Source: Bacteroidia bacterium
GTDB lineage: Bacteria; Planctomycetota; Phycisphaerae; Phycisphaerales; SM1A02
Assembly: GCA_030054235.1 (NCBI GenBank)
Contig: JASGCG010000004.1
Coordinates: 1 to 19,393, forward strand
DNA: 19,393 nt
Reading direction: 5' to 3'
This document shows positions 1-6,705 of this stretch, one piece after another. How positions within the stretch are numbered: position 1 is the stretch's first letter; every line of letters begins with the position of its first letter. Position numbers and translations under genes: made by a program. The notes beneath the pieces are model-generated. The model did no database searches, had not been told where the DNA came from, and saw only the letters and a list, made by a program, of their open reading frames with translations.

Positions 1-690
1 TGCTTCACCGCGGCGTTCGGCATGGCCACGCCCGGCATCGTGACCTTCGGCCTCAGGAGCCAGCTCATCTTCGTGGCACTCGGTGCATGGTTCCTGTTCC
101 CTGCGGAGCGTGCGGTGATGCGCACCGCGCGGTACCTCGTGGGATTCGCGCTGCTCATCACGGGTCTCATGCCGGTGCTCTTCGGCGGCGAGTTCTCGCT
201 CGGTGGTGCCAACGGATCAGGCGTGCTGATGGCGGTCTGCTCGGGGCTTGGCTACGCCTGCTACGGCCTGAGCGTGAGGCGCTTCATGGCGCCGTACCAC
301 CCGGTCCTGGCCTTCGCGGTGATCTGCCAGCTCACGGCCATCGGTTTGATCGCCCTCATGCTGGCGTTCGGCCGTGACGGTGGTGCGTACGTGCCATCGC
401 TCGGATCGCGCGAACTCCTCTTTCTGGCCATCAGTGCGGTGGCCGGGATCGCCGCGGGCCACGTCTTCTATTACGTCGCCATCGCGCGGCTCGGCGTGGC
501 GATCACCAGTGGCGTGCTGCAGCTGCAGCCCTTCCTGGTCAGTGCAGCCAGCGCCTTCGTGTTCGGCGAGCGGCTCACCGGCCTGCAATGGATGGGCGGC
601 TTCGTGGCCGTGGGCGGTGCGGTGCTCATGCTCACCGCCGAGCGCAAGGCGCCGCAGCAGGCGCAGGCCAGCAGCGAGACCGGTGACTGA
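1..690 (+). CDS. EamA/DMT-family transporter, C-terminal part (5' end outside window)
   Basis: The reading frame is open from base 1 (Cys-Phe-Thr-Ala-Ala-Phe-Gly before the first Met at 22), so the gene begins upstream and 230 codons including the stop are visible. The protein is a run of hydrophobic helices. Its second half carries a C-terminal EamA repeat: a helix starting LGYACYG, then a helix around GIAAGHVFYYVAIARLG, then the LQLQPFLVSAASAFVFGERLTGLQWMGG stretch, read here in pieces. The motif of a conserved Pro in the penultimate helix followed by 'GE' and a final Gly-rich helix is typical of drug/metabolite transporters. Family members are inner-membrane exporters or importers of small metabolites; the substrate cannot be read from sequence. 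The tail after the last helix is short and polar. The gene ends 55 bases from the convergent kynureninase stop. Confidence 0.85.
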   Translation, partial: CFTAAFGMATPGIVTFGLRSQLIFVALGAWFLFPAERAVMRTARYLVGFALLITGLMPVLFGGEFSLGGANGSGVLMAVCSGLGYACYGLSVRRFMAPYHPVLAFAVICQLTAIGLIALMLAFGRDGGAYVPSLGSRELLFLAISAVAGIAAGHVFYYVAIARLGVAITSGVLQLQPFLVSAASAFVFGERLTGLQWMGGFVAVGGAVLMLTAERKAPQQAQASSETGD

Positions 691-725
691 AGCGGGCCGG
701 TCGGACGCCGTCGGGATCGTGCTGC

Positions 726-754
726 AAAAAACGCGCGAGTGCGGCTCAGCGCGT
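726..754 (-). terminator. Rho-independent terminator of kynureninase, overlapping its stop codon
   Basis: Reading the minus strand, ACGCGC (754-749) pairs perfectly with GCGCGT (736-731) across a 12-base loop, and the second arm runs directly into a T tract (about six T, 731-726). The kynU stop codon (748-746) sits in the loop. A stem of 6 GC-rich pairs plus a U tract is the standard intrinsic terminator form. The loop is long, so the call is moderate. No equivalent U tract is seen for the convergent transporter on the plus strand. Confidence 0.55.
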
Positions 755-2032
755 GCCGGCAAGCGTGTCCACGAATCGCCAGACCTCGTCGAACGTGTTG
801 AAGAGCGGGGCCGGCGCAGCACGGATGACGTTTGGCCTGCGCGTGTCGCAGGCGATGCCCGCAGGCAGGAGCTGCGCGTGCCGCTCCATGCAGCGATCGT
901 CGAGCTGGATCGAGAGCTGCGCACCGCGTTCATGCGTGGCCGCCGGCGTGAGCACGCGCGCCTCGGGCACGCGCTCGCGCAGGAGCATCTCGAGGAAGGC
1001 GGTGAGCCGCAGCGACTTCGCGCGCAGGCGATCGAAGCCCGCGGCATCGAAGAGTTCGAGGCTCGCCAGGAGCGGCGCCATGCCGATCACGCTTGGTCCG
1101 CTGACCTGCCAGCCATCGGCACCAGGCGTCGCGACGAAGTCACGCTCCATCCCCATGCGCGTGGCGAGCGGAACGCCCCACCAGCCTGCGAAGCGCGGCG
1201 TCGATGTGTCGAGTCCGTGGCGCTCATGGATGTAGAGCCCTGCCGTCGCGCCCTGCCCACCGTTGAGGTACTTGTAGCCGCACCACGCGGCCGCATCGGC
1301 ACCGAGTTCGTGCAGCGAGAGCGGCACGTTGCCCATCGCGTGCGCCAGGTCGAAGCATGCGAAAGCGCCCGCAGCGTGCGCTGCCCGGACCAAGGCACCC
1401 AGCTCCAGCAGCTGGCCCGTGGCGTAGTTCACGCCGCCCACGAGCAGCAGGCCCGCACGATCGCCGGCCTCGAGGCACGCGCGCGCGAAGTCCTCGGCGT
1501 GCAGCAGGCCGTCCGCGCGCGGCGGCACCTCGATGATGCACGCATCAGGATCGAAGCCACGAGCCTGCACATGGCTGCGCACGGCGTAGCGATCGCTCGG
1601 GAAGGCCGTCGACTCCATGATGATGCGATCCCGGCCGGTGTGCGGGCGCCAGAACGAGGCCATCAGCAGGTGCAGCGTTTCAGTGAGGCCGGCCATGGCC
1701 ACCACCTCGTGCTCGCGCGCGCCGGCCAGCGCGGCCAGCGTGCGGCGGGCGTGGGCGTGATAGTCCATCCAGGGTCGGGCGCCCTCGATGCGCGCGTAGT
1801 GCCCGCGCGAACCCCACTGGTCCATGACCTCCTGCACGAGCTCGCGGGTTCGCCGTGCCATCGGTCCGAGCGAGTTGCCTTGGAAGTACACCAGCGGTGC
1901 ACCGTCAGCGCCGCGGGGAAGCTCGAATCGATCGCGCAACGGTGCGAGCGGATCGTTGGCGTCGGCCCAGCGGGCCCACTCGCGCGTGGTCTCGATCTCG
2001 GCGGCGTTGAGGTCCAGGACGGTGCTCGGCAT
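746..2032 (-). CDS. kynU: Kynureninase (PLP-dependent L-kynurenine hydrolase)
   Basis: A 428-residue protein matching the kynureninase length and architecture. This fold-type I PLP enzyme cleaves L-kynurenine to anthranilate and alanine (or 3-hydroxykynurenine to 3-hydroxyanthranilate) in the cytoplasm. Visible signatures are YFQGNSLGP near residue 49, FPSDRY at 144-149, the pyridine-binding Asp in FDLAHAMGN (D228), and the Schiff-base Lys in WCGYKYLNGGQG (K254). A long upstream extension of the frame exists, but the start chosen at 2032 (MPSTVLDLNA) fits the family N-terminus and lies exactly 6 bases after a TACGAT -10 box. No tryptophan dioxygenase, formamidase or monooxygenase gene is adjacent, so whether it serves tryptophan breakdown or NAD synthesis cannot be told here. 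It is divergent from the 2055 gene. Confidence 0.95.
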   Translation of the reverse strand: MPSTVLDLNAAEIETTREWARWADANDPLAPLRDRFELPRGADGAPLVYFQGNSLGPMARRTRELVQEVMDQWGSRGHYARIEGARPWMDYHAHARRTLAALAGAREHEVVAMAGLTETLHLLMASFWRPHTGRDRIIMESTAFPSDRYAVRSHVQARGFDPDACIIEVPPRADGLLHAEDFARACLEAGDRAGLLLVGGVNYATGQLLELGALVRAAHAAGAFACFDLAHAMGNVPLSLHELGADAAAWCGYKYLNGGQGATAGLYIHERHGLDTSTPRFAGWWGVPLATRMGMERDFVATPGADGWQVSGPSVIGMAPLLASLELFDAAGFDRLRAKSLRLTAFLEMLLRERVPEARVLTPAATHERGAQLSIQLDDRCMERHAQLLPAGIACDTRRPNVIRAAPAPLFNTFDEVWRFVDTLAGTR

Positions 2033-2038
2033 GCCCGG

Positions 2039-2044
2039 ATCGTA
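2039..2044 (-). promoter_or_regulatory. Predicted -10 box of kynU (leaderless)
   Basis: On the minus strand TACGAT is followed by exactly 6 bases and then the kynU ATG (2032). A transcript starting about 7 bases after the hexamer would begin at or next to the A of the start codon. No Shine-Dalgarno sequence is present. No convincing -35 is seen. Confidence 0.45.
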
Positions 2045-2048
2045 GGAT
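2043..2048 (+). promoter_or_regulatory. Predicted -10 box of the 2055 gene (leaderless), overlapping the kynU -10
   Basis: TAGGAT is followed by exactly 6 bases and GTG at 2055. It shares the TA at 2043-2044 with the oppositely oriented kynU hexamer. Both lie in a hexamer direct repeat, GGATCG-TA-GGATCG (2037-2050). An alternative reading is that AGGA (2044-2047) acts as a Shine-Dalgarno sequence for GTG 2055 with 7-base spacing. Confidence 0.4.
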
Positions 2049-2054
2049 CGCTGC

Positions 2055-2498
2055 GTGGCGATGCCCGAAGCGATCCAGTGGTCCGAGTGCCTGGCGCGCG
2101 AGCGACCGGGCCGCCGGGTCGCGCTCGCGTTGGTGATCGCGGCGCTGGCGCTCGCCGTCGGCCTGGCCGCGCAAGAGTGGTTCGTGGGCGCGCTCGCGGC
2201 GGTGGGGCTGATCGCGGTGAGCGCAGAGGGCTGGGCCGGGTGCCGTTGCACGATCGATGGTCAGGGCATCGTTCGCGCCGGTCCGTTCCGGCAACGGCGC
2301 TTGCCGTGGTCATCGGTGGCGATGGTCACGGTGCAGGAGTCCGGTGCCACGCTCGCCCGGGTCGCCGGCCGTGGCGCGATCTCCTTTCATCTGGATGGCG
2401 TGCCACCGTCGGATCGCGTGCGTGTGCAGCATGCGCTCGCAGCATGGCACGCATGGTGGCTCGCGACACGCGTCACACGGGAAGGCAACGCGTCATGA
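2055..2498 (+). CDS. Small membrane protein with PH-like C-terminal domain, unknown function
   Basis: A 147-residue protein. Two adjacent hydrophobic helices (about residues 21-41 and 43-57) are followed by a soluble part of some 85 residues containing CTIDGQGIVRAGPF, QRRLPWSSVAMVTV and a C-terminal amphipathic Trp-rich helix. A beta strand, 'R.GPFR..RLPW..V', then more strands resembles the small bacterial PH domains (bPH-type) found behind two transmembrane helices; this resemblance is a pattern match by eye. GTG 2055 is preferred as start because it lies 6 bases after a -10 box; ATG 2061 is the alternative and would shorten the protein by two residues. Its stop overlaps the start of the next gene (ATGA), so the two are probably translated together. 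Function unknown. Confidence 0.75.
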   Translation: MAMPEAIQWSECLARERPGRRVALALVIAALALAVGLAAQEWFVGALAAVGLIAVSAEGWAGCRCTIDGQGIVRAGPFRQRRLPWSSVAMVTVQESGATLARVAGRGAISFHLDGVPPSDRVRVQHALAAWHAWWLATRVTREGNAS

Positions 2499-2854
2499 AC
2501 GAACCCAAGCGCTCGTGGCGAGCGGCGCTGCGGCACGCCTTCGCCGTCGAAGCCCCTGGGCCAGCCACGCTGACCGATGCCGAGGCAGCGGTCGTGGGGC
2601 GGGTTGCCGATGAAATCGTGCGACGGGGCATGGTCGCGCCGGCGCTGCTGGCGCTGGAATCGTTCAGGCCGCTCAACGCGATCGGCGCCAATGCCATGCA
2701 TGCGCTCACGCCCTTCGTGTCGGTCGTGGCGGATCCCGCGGCGTTCAGCACGCTCGCTGCGCTCCTGGAGCGCCGAGGGAGCGTCGAGGCGATCTGCCTG
2801 GTGATCGAGGCCCGCGCGCAGGCCGGGAATCCACCGCAATCCGGCGGGGATTGA
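2495..2854 (+). CDS. Conserved-looking 119-residue protein, unknown function
   Basis: Starts at the ATG of an ATGA overlap with the upstream membrane protein gene. The polypeptide begins with a basic stretch (MNEPKRSWRAALRHAF). It continues with a helical region, VADEIVRRGMVAPALLALESFRPLNAIG read in pieces, then NAMHALTPFVSVV and a final helix pair around LLERRGSVEAICLVIE. The run 'RRG..APA...LES.RPLN..G..A.H...P' has the look of a conserved family of small proteins I cannot name. The segments are amphipathic rather than fully hydrophobic, so peripheral membrane association is possible. It ends 49 bases before the MutL-like gene and might belong to the same functional group, although that gene has its own promoter-like sequence. 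No function is assigned. Confidence 0.7.
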   Translation: MNEPKRSWRAALRHAFAVEAPGPATLTDAEAAVVGRVADEIVRRGMVAPALLALESFRPLNAIGANAMHALTPFVSVVADPAAFSTLAALLERRGSVEAICLVIEARAQAGNPPQSGGD

Positions 2855-2866
2855 CGGCGCGGCGGC

Positions 2867-2894
2867 TTGCAGCCTGCGTGCGAATCCGTAGCCT
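2867..2894 (+). promoter_or_regulatory. Predicted promoter of the 2904 gene block
   Basis: TTGCAG (2867-2872), a 16-base spacer and TAGCCT (2889-2894), with ATG 9 bases further on. The expected transcript would start about 2-3 bases before the ATG. There is no Shine-Dalgarno sequence in the interval. This is the only short-leader promoter here with a recognisable -35-like hexamer, and that match is weak. Confidence 0.4.
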
Positions 2895-2903
2895 TCGCCT
2901 TCC

Positions 2904-4706
2904 ATGCACAAGGACCCCAGTCGCATCAAGGTCGTGGTCGCCACCGACTGCGGCAGCACCACCACGAAGGCAATCCTCATCGAGTGCGTGGACGGCGTGT
3001 ACCGCCAGACCCACCGTGCCGAGGCACCAACCACGGTCGAGGCGCCCTTCGCCGATGTCACGCTCGGCGTGACCAATGCCGTGACCGAGCTCCAGGAACT
3101 CAGCGGCCGCCGACTCGTGAACGATGACGGCACGATCGTTCGGCGCGCGTCGCCGGAGGCGACCGAAGGATGCGACGTCTACATCTCGACGAGCAGCGCC
3201 GGCGGCGGGCTGCAAATGATGGTGGCGGGCGTCGTCAAGGAGATGACGGCCGAGAGCGCCAAGCGCGCGGCGCTCGGTGCGGGCGCGATCGTCATGGACA
3301 CGATCGCGAGCAACGACCGCCGGCGTCCGCACGAGCAGGTGCAGCGCATCCGTGAACTCCGTCCGGACATGGTGCTCATCTCCGGTGGCACCGACGGCGG
3401 CGACACGAAGAAGGTGACCGAGCTCGCGGAACTGATCGCGCCCGCCAAGCCGCGGCCGCGCTTCGGCGGCGAGTACAGCCTGCCGATCATCTTCGCCGGC
3501 AACCGCGACGCGCGGCCGGCCATCGAGCGCACGTTCGCGGGCGGTGGCTTCGACCTGAAGGTCGTCGACAACCTGCGCCCGACGCTTGAGCGCGAGCACC
3601 TGGGCCCTGCGCGCGAGACGATCCATGATGTCTTCCTCGAGCACGTCATGGCGCACGCACCCGGCTACGACCGGCTGATCTCGTGGGCCGATGCGCCCAT
3701 CATGCCCACGCCCGGCGCGGTGGGCGACATCCTTCAGGCGATCGCGAAAGGTCGCGGCATCAACGTGGTCGGCGTCGACATCGGTGGCGCGACGACCGAC
3801 GTCTTCAGCGTCTTCGATGGCTCGTTCAACCGCACGGTGAGCGCGAACCTCGGCATGAGCTACTCGATCAGCAACGTCTGCGCCGAGGCCGGCATGGAGA
3901 ACGTGCTGCGCTGGGTGCACCTGGACATGGATGAGCGCGAACTGCGCAACCGGGTCAAGAACAAGATGATCCGGCCGACCACGATCCCGCAGACGCACGA
4001 GGCGCTGGTGTTCGAGCAGGCCGTGAGCCGCGAAGCCCTGCGCCTGGCGTACGTGCAGCACAAGGCGTTTGCGACCGAGCTCAAGGGCGTGCAGCAGCAG
4101 CGCACCGTCGGCGATGCCTTCAGCCAGCAGGAGGGCGGCCGTTCGCTCGTCAGCGGCATGAAGCTCGACCTGCTGGTGGCCAGCGGCGGCGTGCTGAGCC
4201 ACGCCCCGCGAATGGAGCAGACCGCGGCGATGCTCATCGATGCCTTCGAGCCGGAGGGCTTCACCGAACTCGCCAAGGACAGCATCTTCATGATGCCGCA
4301 CCTGGGTGTGCTCGCGACCGTGCACGAGCGTGCGGCGATGGAGGTCTTCGAGCGCGACTGCCTGGTCATGCTCGGCACGTGCATCGCCCCGGCCGGCACG
4401 GCGGTCGCCGGCAAGCCCGTCATGCGCTGGAGCGCGCGTTGGGATGGCGGCAGCGCGGAGGGCACGCTGATGGCTCAGGAGATGAAGCTGCTGCGCATCG
4501 GCGAGCGTGCACAGGTCGAGGTCGTGCCGGAGCGGGGTTTCGATGTCGGCGCGGGTCCCGGCGTGGCGGTCAAGCGTGAGGTGCGCGGTGGCAGCGTCGG
4601 CCTCATCCTCGATGGACGCGGCCGCGCGCTTTCGGTGCCCGGCGGAGCCGAGGGCAGGCGCCTGGTCGCTGCGTGGGCGAAGGCTCTCGAACTGCACCCT
4701 GACTGA
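2904..4706 (+). CDS. MutL/GlmL-family ASKHA ATPase (not DNA mismatch repair MutL)
   Basis: A 600-residue protein of the glutamate mutase L (GlmL) family, an actin/Hsp70-fold (ASKHA) ATPase. Nucleotide-binding signatures are present: phosphate-1 loop ATDCGSTTTKA (residues 13-23), phosphate-2 loop VDIGGATTDVF (291-301), and adenosine motif ASGGV (426-430). ISGGTDGGDTKK (159-170) is a further family motif. About 100 residues follow the ATPase core, including ERGFDVGAGPG (543-553) and EVRGGSVGLILDGRGR (559-574), perhaps a separate small domain. GlmL in clostridia lies between the two glutamate mutase subunit genes and is thought to act as a repair or assembly chaperone. Here no mutase subunit is adjacent, and the next genes encode a BSH/KOW-like protein and membrane proteins. 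The role is therefore probably chaperone-like or regulatory on a different partner. The start at 2904 fits the nearby -10 box. Confidence 0.88.
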   Translation: MHKDPSRIKVVVATDCGSTTTKAILIECVDGVYRQTHRAEAPTTVEAPFADVTLGVTNAVTELQELSGRRLVNDDGTIVRRASPEATEGCDVYISTSSAGGGLQMMVAGVVKEMTAESAKRAALGAGAIVMDTIASNDRRRPHEQVQRIRELRPDMVLISGGTDGGDTKKVTELAELIAPAKPRPRFGGEYSLPIIFAGNRDARPAIERTFAGGGFDLKVVDNLRPTLEREHLGPARETIHDVFLEHVMAHAPGYDRLISWADAPIMPTPGAVGDILQAIAKGRGINVVGVDIGGATTDVFSVFDGSFNRTVSANLGMSYSISNVCAEAGMENVLRWVHLDMDERELRNRVKNKMIRPTTIPQTHEALVFEQAVSREALRLAYVQHKAFATELKGVQQQRTVGDAFSQQEGGRSLVSGMKLDLLVASGGVLSHAPRMEQTAAMLIDAFEPEGFTELAKDSIFMMPHLGVLATVHERAAMEVFERDCLVMLGTCIAPAGTAVAGKPVMRWSARWDGGSAEGTLMAQEMKLLRIGERAQVEVVPERGFDVGAGPGVAVKREVRGGSVGLILDGRGRALSVPGGAEGRRLVAAWAKALELHPD

Positions 4707-4709
4707 GGA
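4705..4709 (+). promoter_or_regulatory. Shine-Dalgarno site of the 4717 gene
   Basis: GAGGA overlaps the upstream TGA stop and lies 7 bases before ATG 4717. It fixes this start against the longer open frame beginning at 4507 and indicates coupled translation with the ATPase gene. Confidence 0.7.
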
Positions 4710-4716
4710 CACGATC

Positions 4717-5847
4717 ATGGCCAAGGCCTACACACCTGGATTGACCGTGAGCTCGCGCGTGCGATACCGAGCACGACGGCTCCTTCCCCTGACCGGGCGC
4801 ATCACCGTGAAGGTCGGCGACCTCGTCGCGGCGACCGACGTTGTCGCACAGACGGACCTCGAGGGCGACATCACGCCGATGAAGATGTCCAACCTGCTCT
4901 CGTGCGCACCGCGCGATGTGCCAAGCCTGCTGCTGAAGCCCGTCGGTTCCGCCATCGCCAAGGACGAACCGATCGCGCAGTCGAAGGGGATCTTCGGCAT
5001 GATGAAGGTCACGGTGAAGGCGACGGCATCCGGCACCATCGAGAGCGCGAGCGACTCGACCGGCATGGTCATGATCCGCGGTGCCGCGCAGCCGGTCCAG
5101 GTGCGTGCGTTCACCAGCGGCCGCGTGATCGAGGTGCTCGGCAGCGAAGGCGCGGTCGTCGAGAACGACGTGGCCCTCGTGCAGGGCATCTTCGGCATCG
5201 GTGGCGAGGCCTACGGGCCGATCGCCATCGCGTGCGCGCGGCCCGGGGAGCGGCTCGAGGCATCGTCGATCCGCGGCGAGCACGCCGGGTGCATCCTGGT
5301 TGGTGGGGCCCGCATGAGCATCGACGCGATCCGCCGGGCGATCGAGCTCGGCGTGGCGGCGATCGTGTCGGGCGGCATCGATGACGCGGACCTGAAGGCA
5401 CTGCTGGGGCACGATCTCGGCGTGGCGATCACCGGCAGCGAGAAGGTCGGCATCACGCTGGTCGTGACCGAGGGCTTCGGTGACATCGCTATGGCCGCAC
5501 GCACGCATGCGTTGCTGGTCTCCCACGCCGGCCATGCCGCGAGCGTGAACGGCGCGACCCAGATCCGCGCCGGCGTGATGCGGCCGGAAATCGTCATTCC
5601 GCTGGCTGACGAAGCCACGGGCGATGCCCACGCCGGCGGCGGGGCGACCGCCGGGGAACTGTCGATCGGCACGTCGGTGCGCGTGATCCGTGATCCGTGG
5701 TTCGGGGCGCTCGGTACGGTGGCCGCGCTGCCGGAGCAGCCGGCCGTGCTCGGCTCCGGGTCGAAGGCACGCGTCCTCGAAGTGGCACTGGCCGATGGCC
5801 AGCGGGTCGTGGTGCCGCGTGCCAACGTCGAGCTGATCGCCGAGTGA
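4717..5847 (+). CDS. Protein with barrel-sandwich-like repeats and C-terminal KOW-like segment, unknown function
   Basis: 376 residues with no signal peptide or membrane helix, so predicted cytoplasmic. The first half contains several beta-rich units resembling lipoyl/RnfC-type barrel-sandwich hybrids: GRITVKVGDLVAATDVVAQ (27-45), VTVKATASGTIESASDSTG (98-116) and VQVRAFTSGRVIEVLGSEG (127-145). A middle alpha/beta part (190-295) has ILVGGARMSIDAIRRAIELG, IVSGG, VVTEGFGD and PEIVIPL. The last 60 residues contain GTSVRVIRDPWFGALGTV (318-335) and a final strand VVVPRANVELI, which looks like a KOW/SH3-like barrel. No lysine in a classic lipoylation EDKxxxxE setting is evident. It starts 10 bases after the ATPase stop, so the two are very probably co-translated and may interact. 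I do not recognise a named family for the whole protein; the domain calls are by eye. Confidence 0.8.
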   Translation: MAKAYTPGLTVSSRVRYRARRLLPLTGRITVKVGDLVAATDVVAQTDLEGDITPMKMSNLLSCAPRDVPSLLLKPVGSAIAKDEPIAQSKGIFGMMKVTVKATASGTIESASDSTGMVMIRGAAQPVQVRAFTSGRVIEVLGSEGAVVENDVALVQGIFGIGGEAYGPIAIACARPGERLEASSIRGEHAGCILVGGARMSIDAIRRAIELGVAAIVSGGIDDADLKALLGHDLGVAITGSEKVGITLVVTEGFGDIAMAARTHALLVSHAGHAASVNGATQIRAGVMRPEIVIPLADEATGDAHAGGGATAGELSIGTSVRVIRDPWFGALGTVAALPEQPAVLGSGSKARVLEVALADGQRVVVPRANVELIAE

Positions 5848-5883
5848 GCCGCGTGGAGTCGGGCGAGCGCGCCTCGAGCGCGT

Positions 5884-5889
5884 TAGGCT
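5884..5889 (+). promoter_or_regulatory. Predicted internal -10 box before the 5896 gene (leaderless)
   Basis: TAGGCT followed by exactly 6 bases and ATG 5896, in the 48-base gap after the 4717 gene. No Shine-Dalgarno sequence lies in the gap, which contrasts with the clear one before 4717. It suggests that the membrane-protein half of the block can be transcribed separately. Confidence 0.4.
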
Positions 5890-5895
5890 CCGCGC

Positions 5896-6705
5896 ATGGT
5901 GCTCGGCGCCGATGCATCCTTCCTGAACCCCGACAAGCTGCTGCTCCTGGTGGTGCTGGCGGCGACCTGCGCGTGCATCGTGGCCAGCATGATCGCCGCG
6001 CGAGCCGGCAGCGTGCCCAAGATCCGTCGCATCGCGGGCCTCGAAGCCGTCGAGGAAGCCGTGGGGCGCGCCACCGAGATGGGGCGGCCGATCCTGTTCG
6101 TTCCCGGGATCCAGGACATGGACAACCCGATGACCGTGGCCGGCATCACGGTGCTGAGCCGTGTCGCCGGGACGGCCGCGCAGTACGACGCCACGCTGGA
6201 TGTCCCGGTGAGTCGATCGCTCGTCATGCAGGCCGCGCGTGAGAGCGTGCAGGCTGCGGCGCTGCAGGCGGGCCAGCCCGACTGGTACGACCCCGAGCGC
6301 ATCCGCTACATCACCGACGAGCAGTTCGGCTACGCCGCCTACGCGGCCGGTGCGATGGCGCGCGACAAGCCCGCTGCCTGCTTCTACATGGGCTGCTTCT
6401 TCGCCGAGAGCCTGATCCTGGCCGAGAACGGCAACGCGGTCGGCGCGATCCAGATTGCGGGCACCGCGGAAACCGCGCAGCTGCCGTTCTTCGTTGCCAG
6501 CTGCGACTACACGCTGATCGGCGAGGAGTTCTTCGCGGCCAGCGCCTACCTGAGCGGCGCGCCCGACCAGCTGGGCACGCTCCGTGGGCAGGACATCGCG
6601 AAGGCCCTGATCGCGCTGGCGCTGGCGGCCGGCGTGGTGATGGCGACGATCGAGGCGTTCTCGCCGGCAACGGTCACCGGCCCCGCGGCGGAGGTCGCGC
6701 CGTGA
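5896..6705 (+). CDS. DUF6754-like membrane protein, unknown function
   Basis: 269 residues. One N-terminal transmembrane helix (about 14-34) precedes a basic stretch (RAGSVPKIRR), and a second helix lies near 236-253. Between them is a well-structured alpha/beta domain with FVPGIQDMDNPMTVAGI (68-84), YDPERIRYITDEQFGYAA (131-148), the ESLILAE run (171-177), GAIQIAGT (183-190) and DYTLIGEEFFAASAYLS (204-220). These blocks match my memory of the DUF6754 family, but I cannot check it. The positive residues after helix 1 suggest that the central domain faces the cytoplasm. The next gene starts at the GTG within its stop (GTGA), the first of three such overlaps. Function unknown; likely a core member of a membrane complex with its neighbours. 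Confidence 0.75.
   Translation: MVLGADASFLNPDKLLLLVVLAATCACIVASMIAARAGSVPKIRRIAGLEAVEEAVGRATEMGRPILFVPGIQDMDNPMTVAGITVLSRVAGTAAQYDATLDVPVSRSLVMQAARESVQAAALQAGQPDWYDPERIRYITDEQFGYAAYAAGAMARDKPAACFYMGCFFAESLILAENGNAVGAIQIAGTAETAQLPFFVASCDYTLIGEEFFAASAYLSGAPDQLGTLRGQDIAKALIALALAAGVVMATIEAFSPATVTGPAAEVAP

Noticed and set aside
746..2032. Cysteine desulfurase or another class-V aminotransferase instead of kynureninase
   Set aside because: YFQGNSLGP, FPSDRY and WCGYKYLNGGQG are kynureninase-specific, and no catalytic Cys loop of a desulfurase is seen.
374..2494. Long plus-strand frame (to 2854) opposite kynU, 826 codons in all
   Set aside because: Only the last 120 codons (from ATG 2495) look like protein; the rest is Arg/Ala-rich antisense of kynU and an alternative frame of the transporter.
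2904..4706. Assignment as DNA mismatch-repair MutL, or as a glutamate mutase enzyme
   Set aside because: The fold signatures are ASKHA (DxGSTTTK, DIGGATTDV), not the GHKL ATPase of mismatch-repair MutL. It has no B12-binding or mutase motif.
2745..4724. 659-codon minus-strand frame opposite the MutL-like gene
   Set aside because: The sense strand has intact ATPase motifs throughout; the antisense product is His/Arg/Ala-rich with no recognisable fold.
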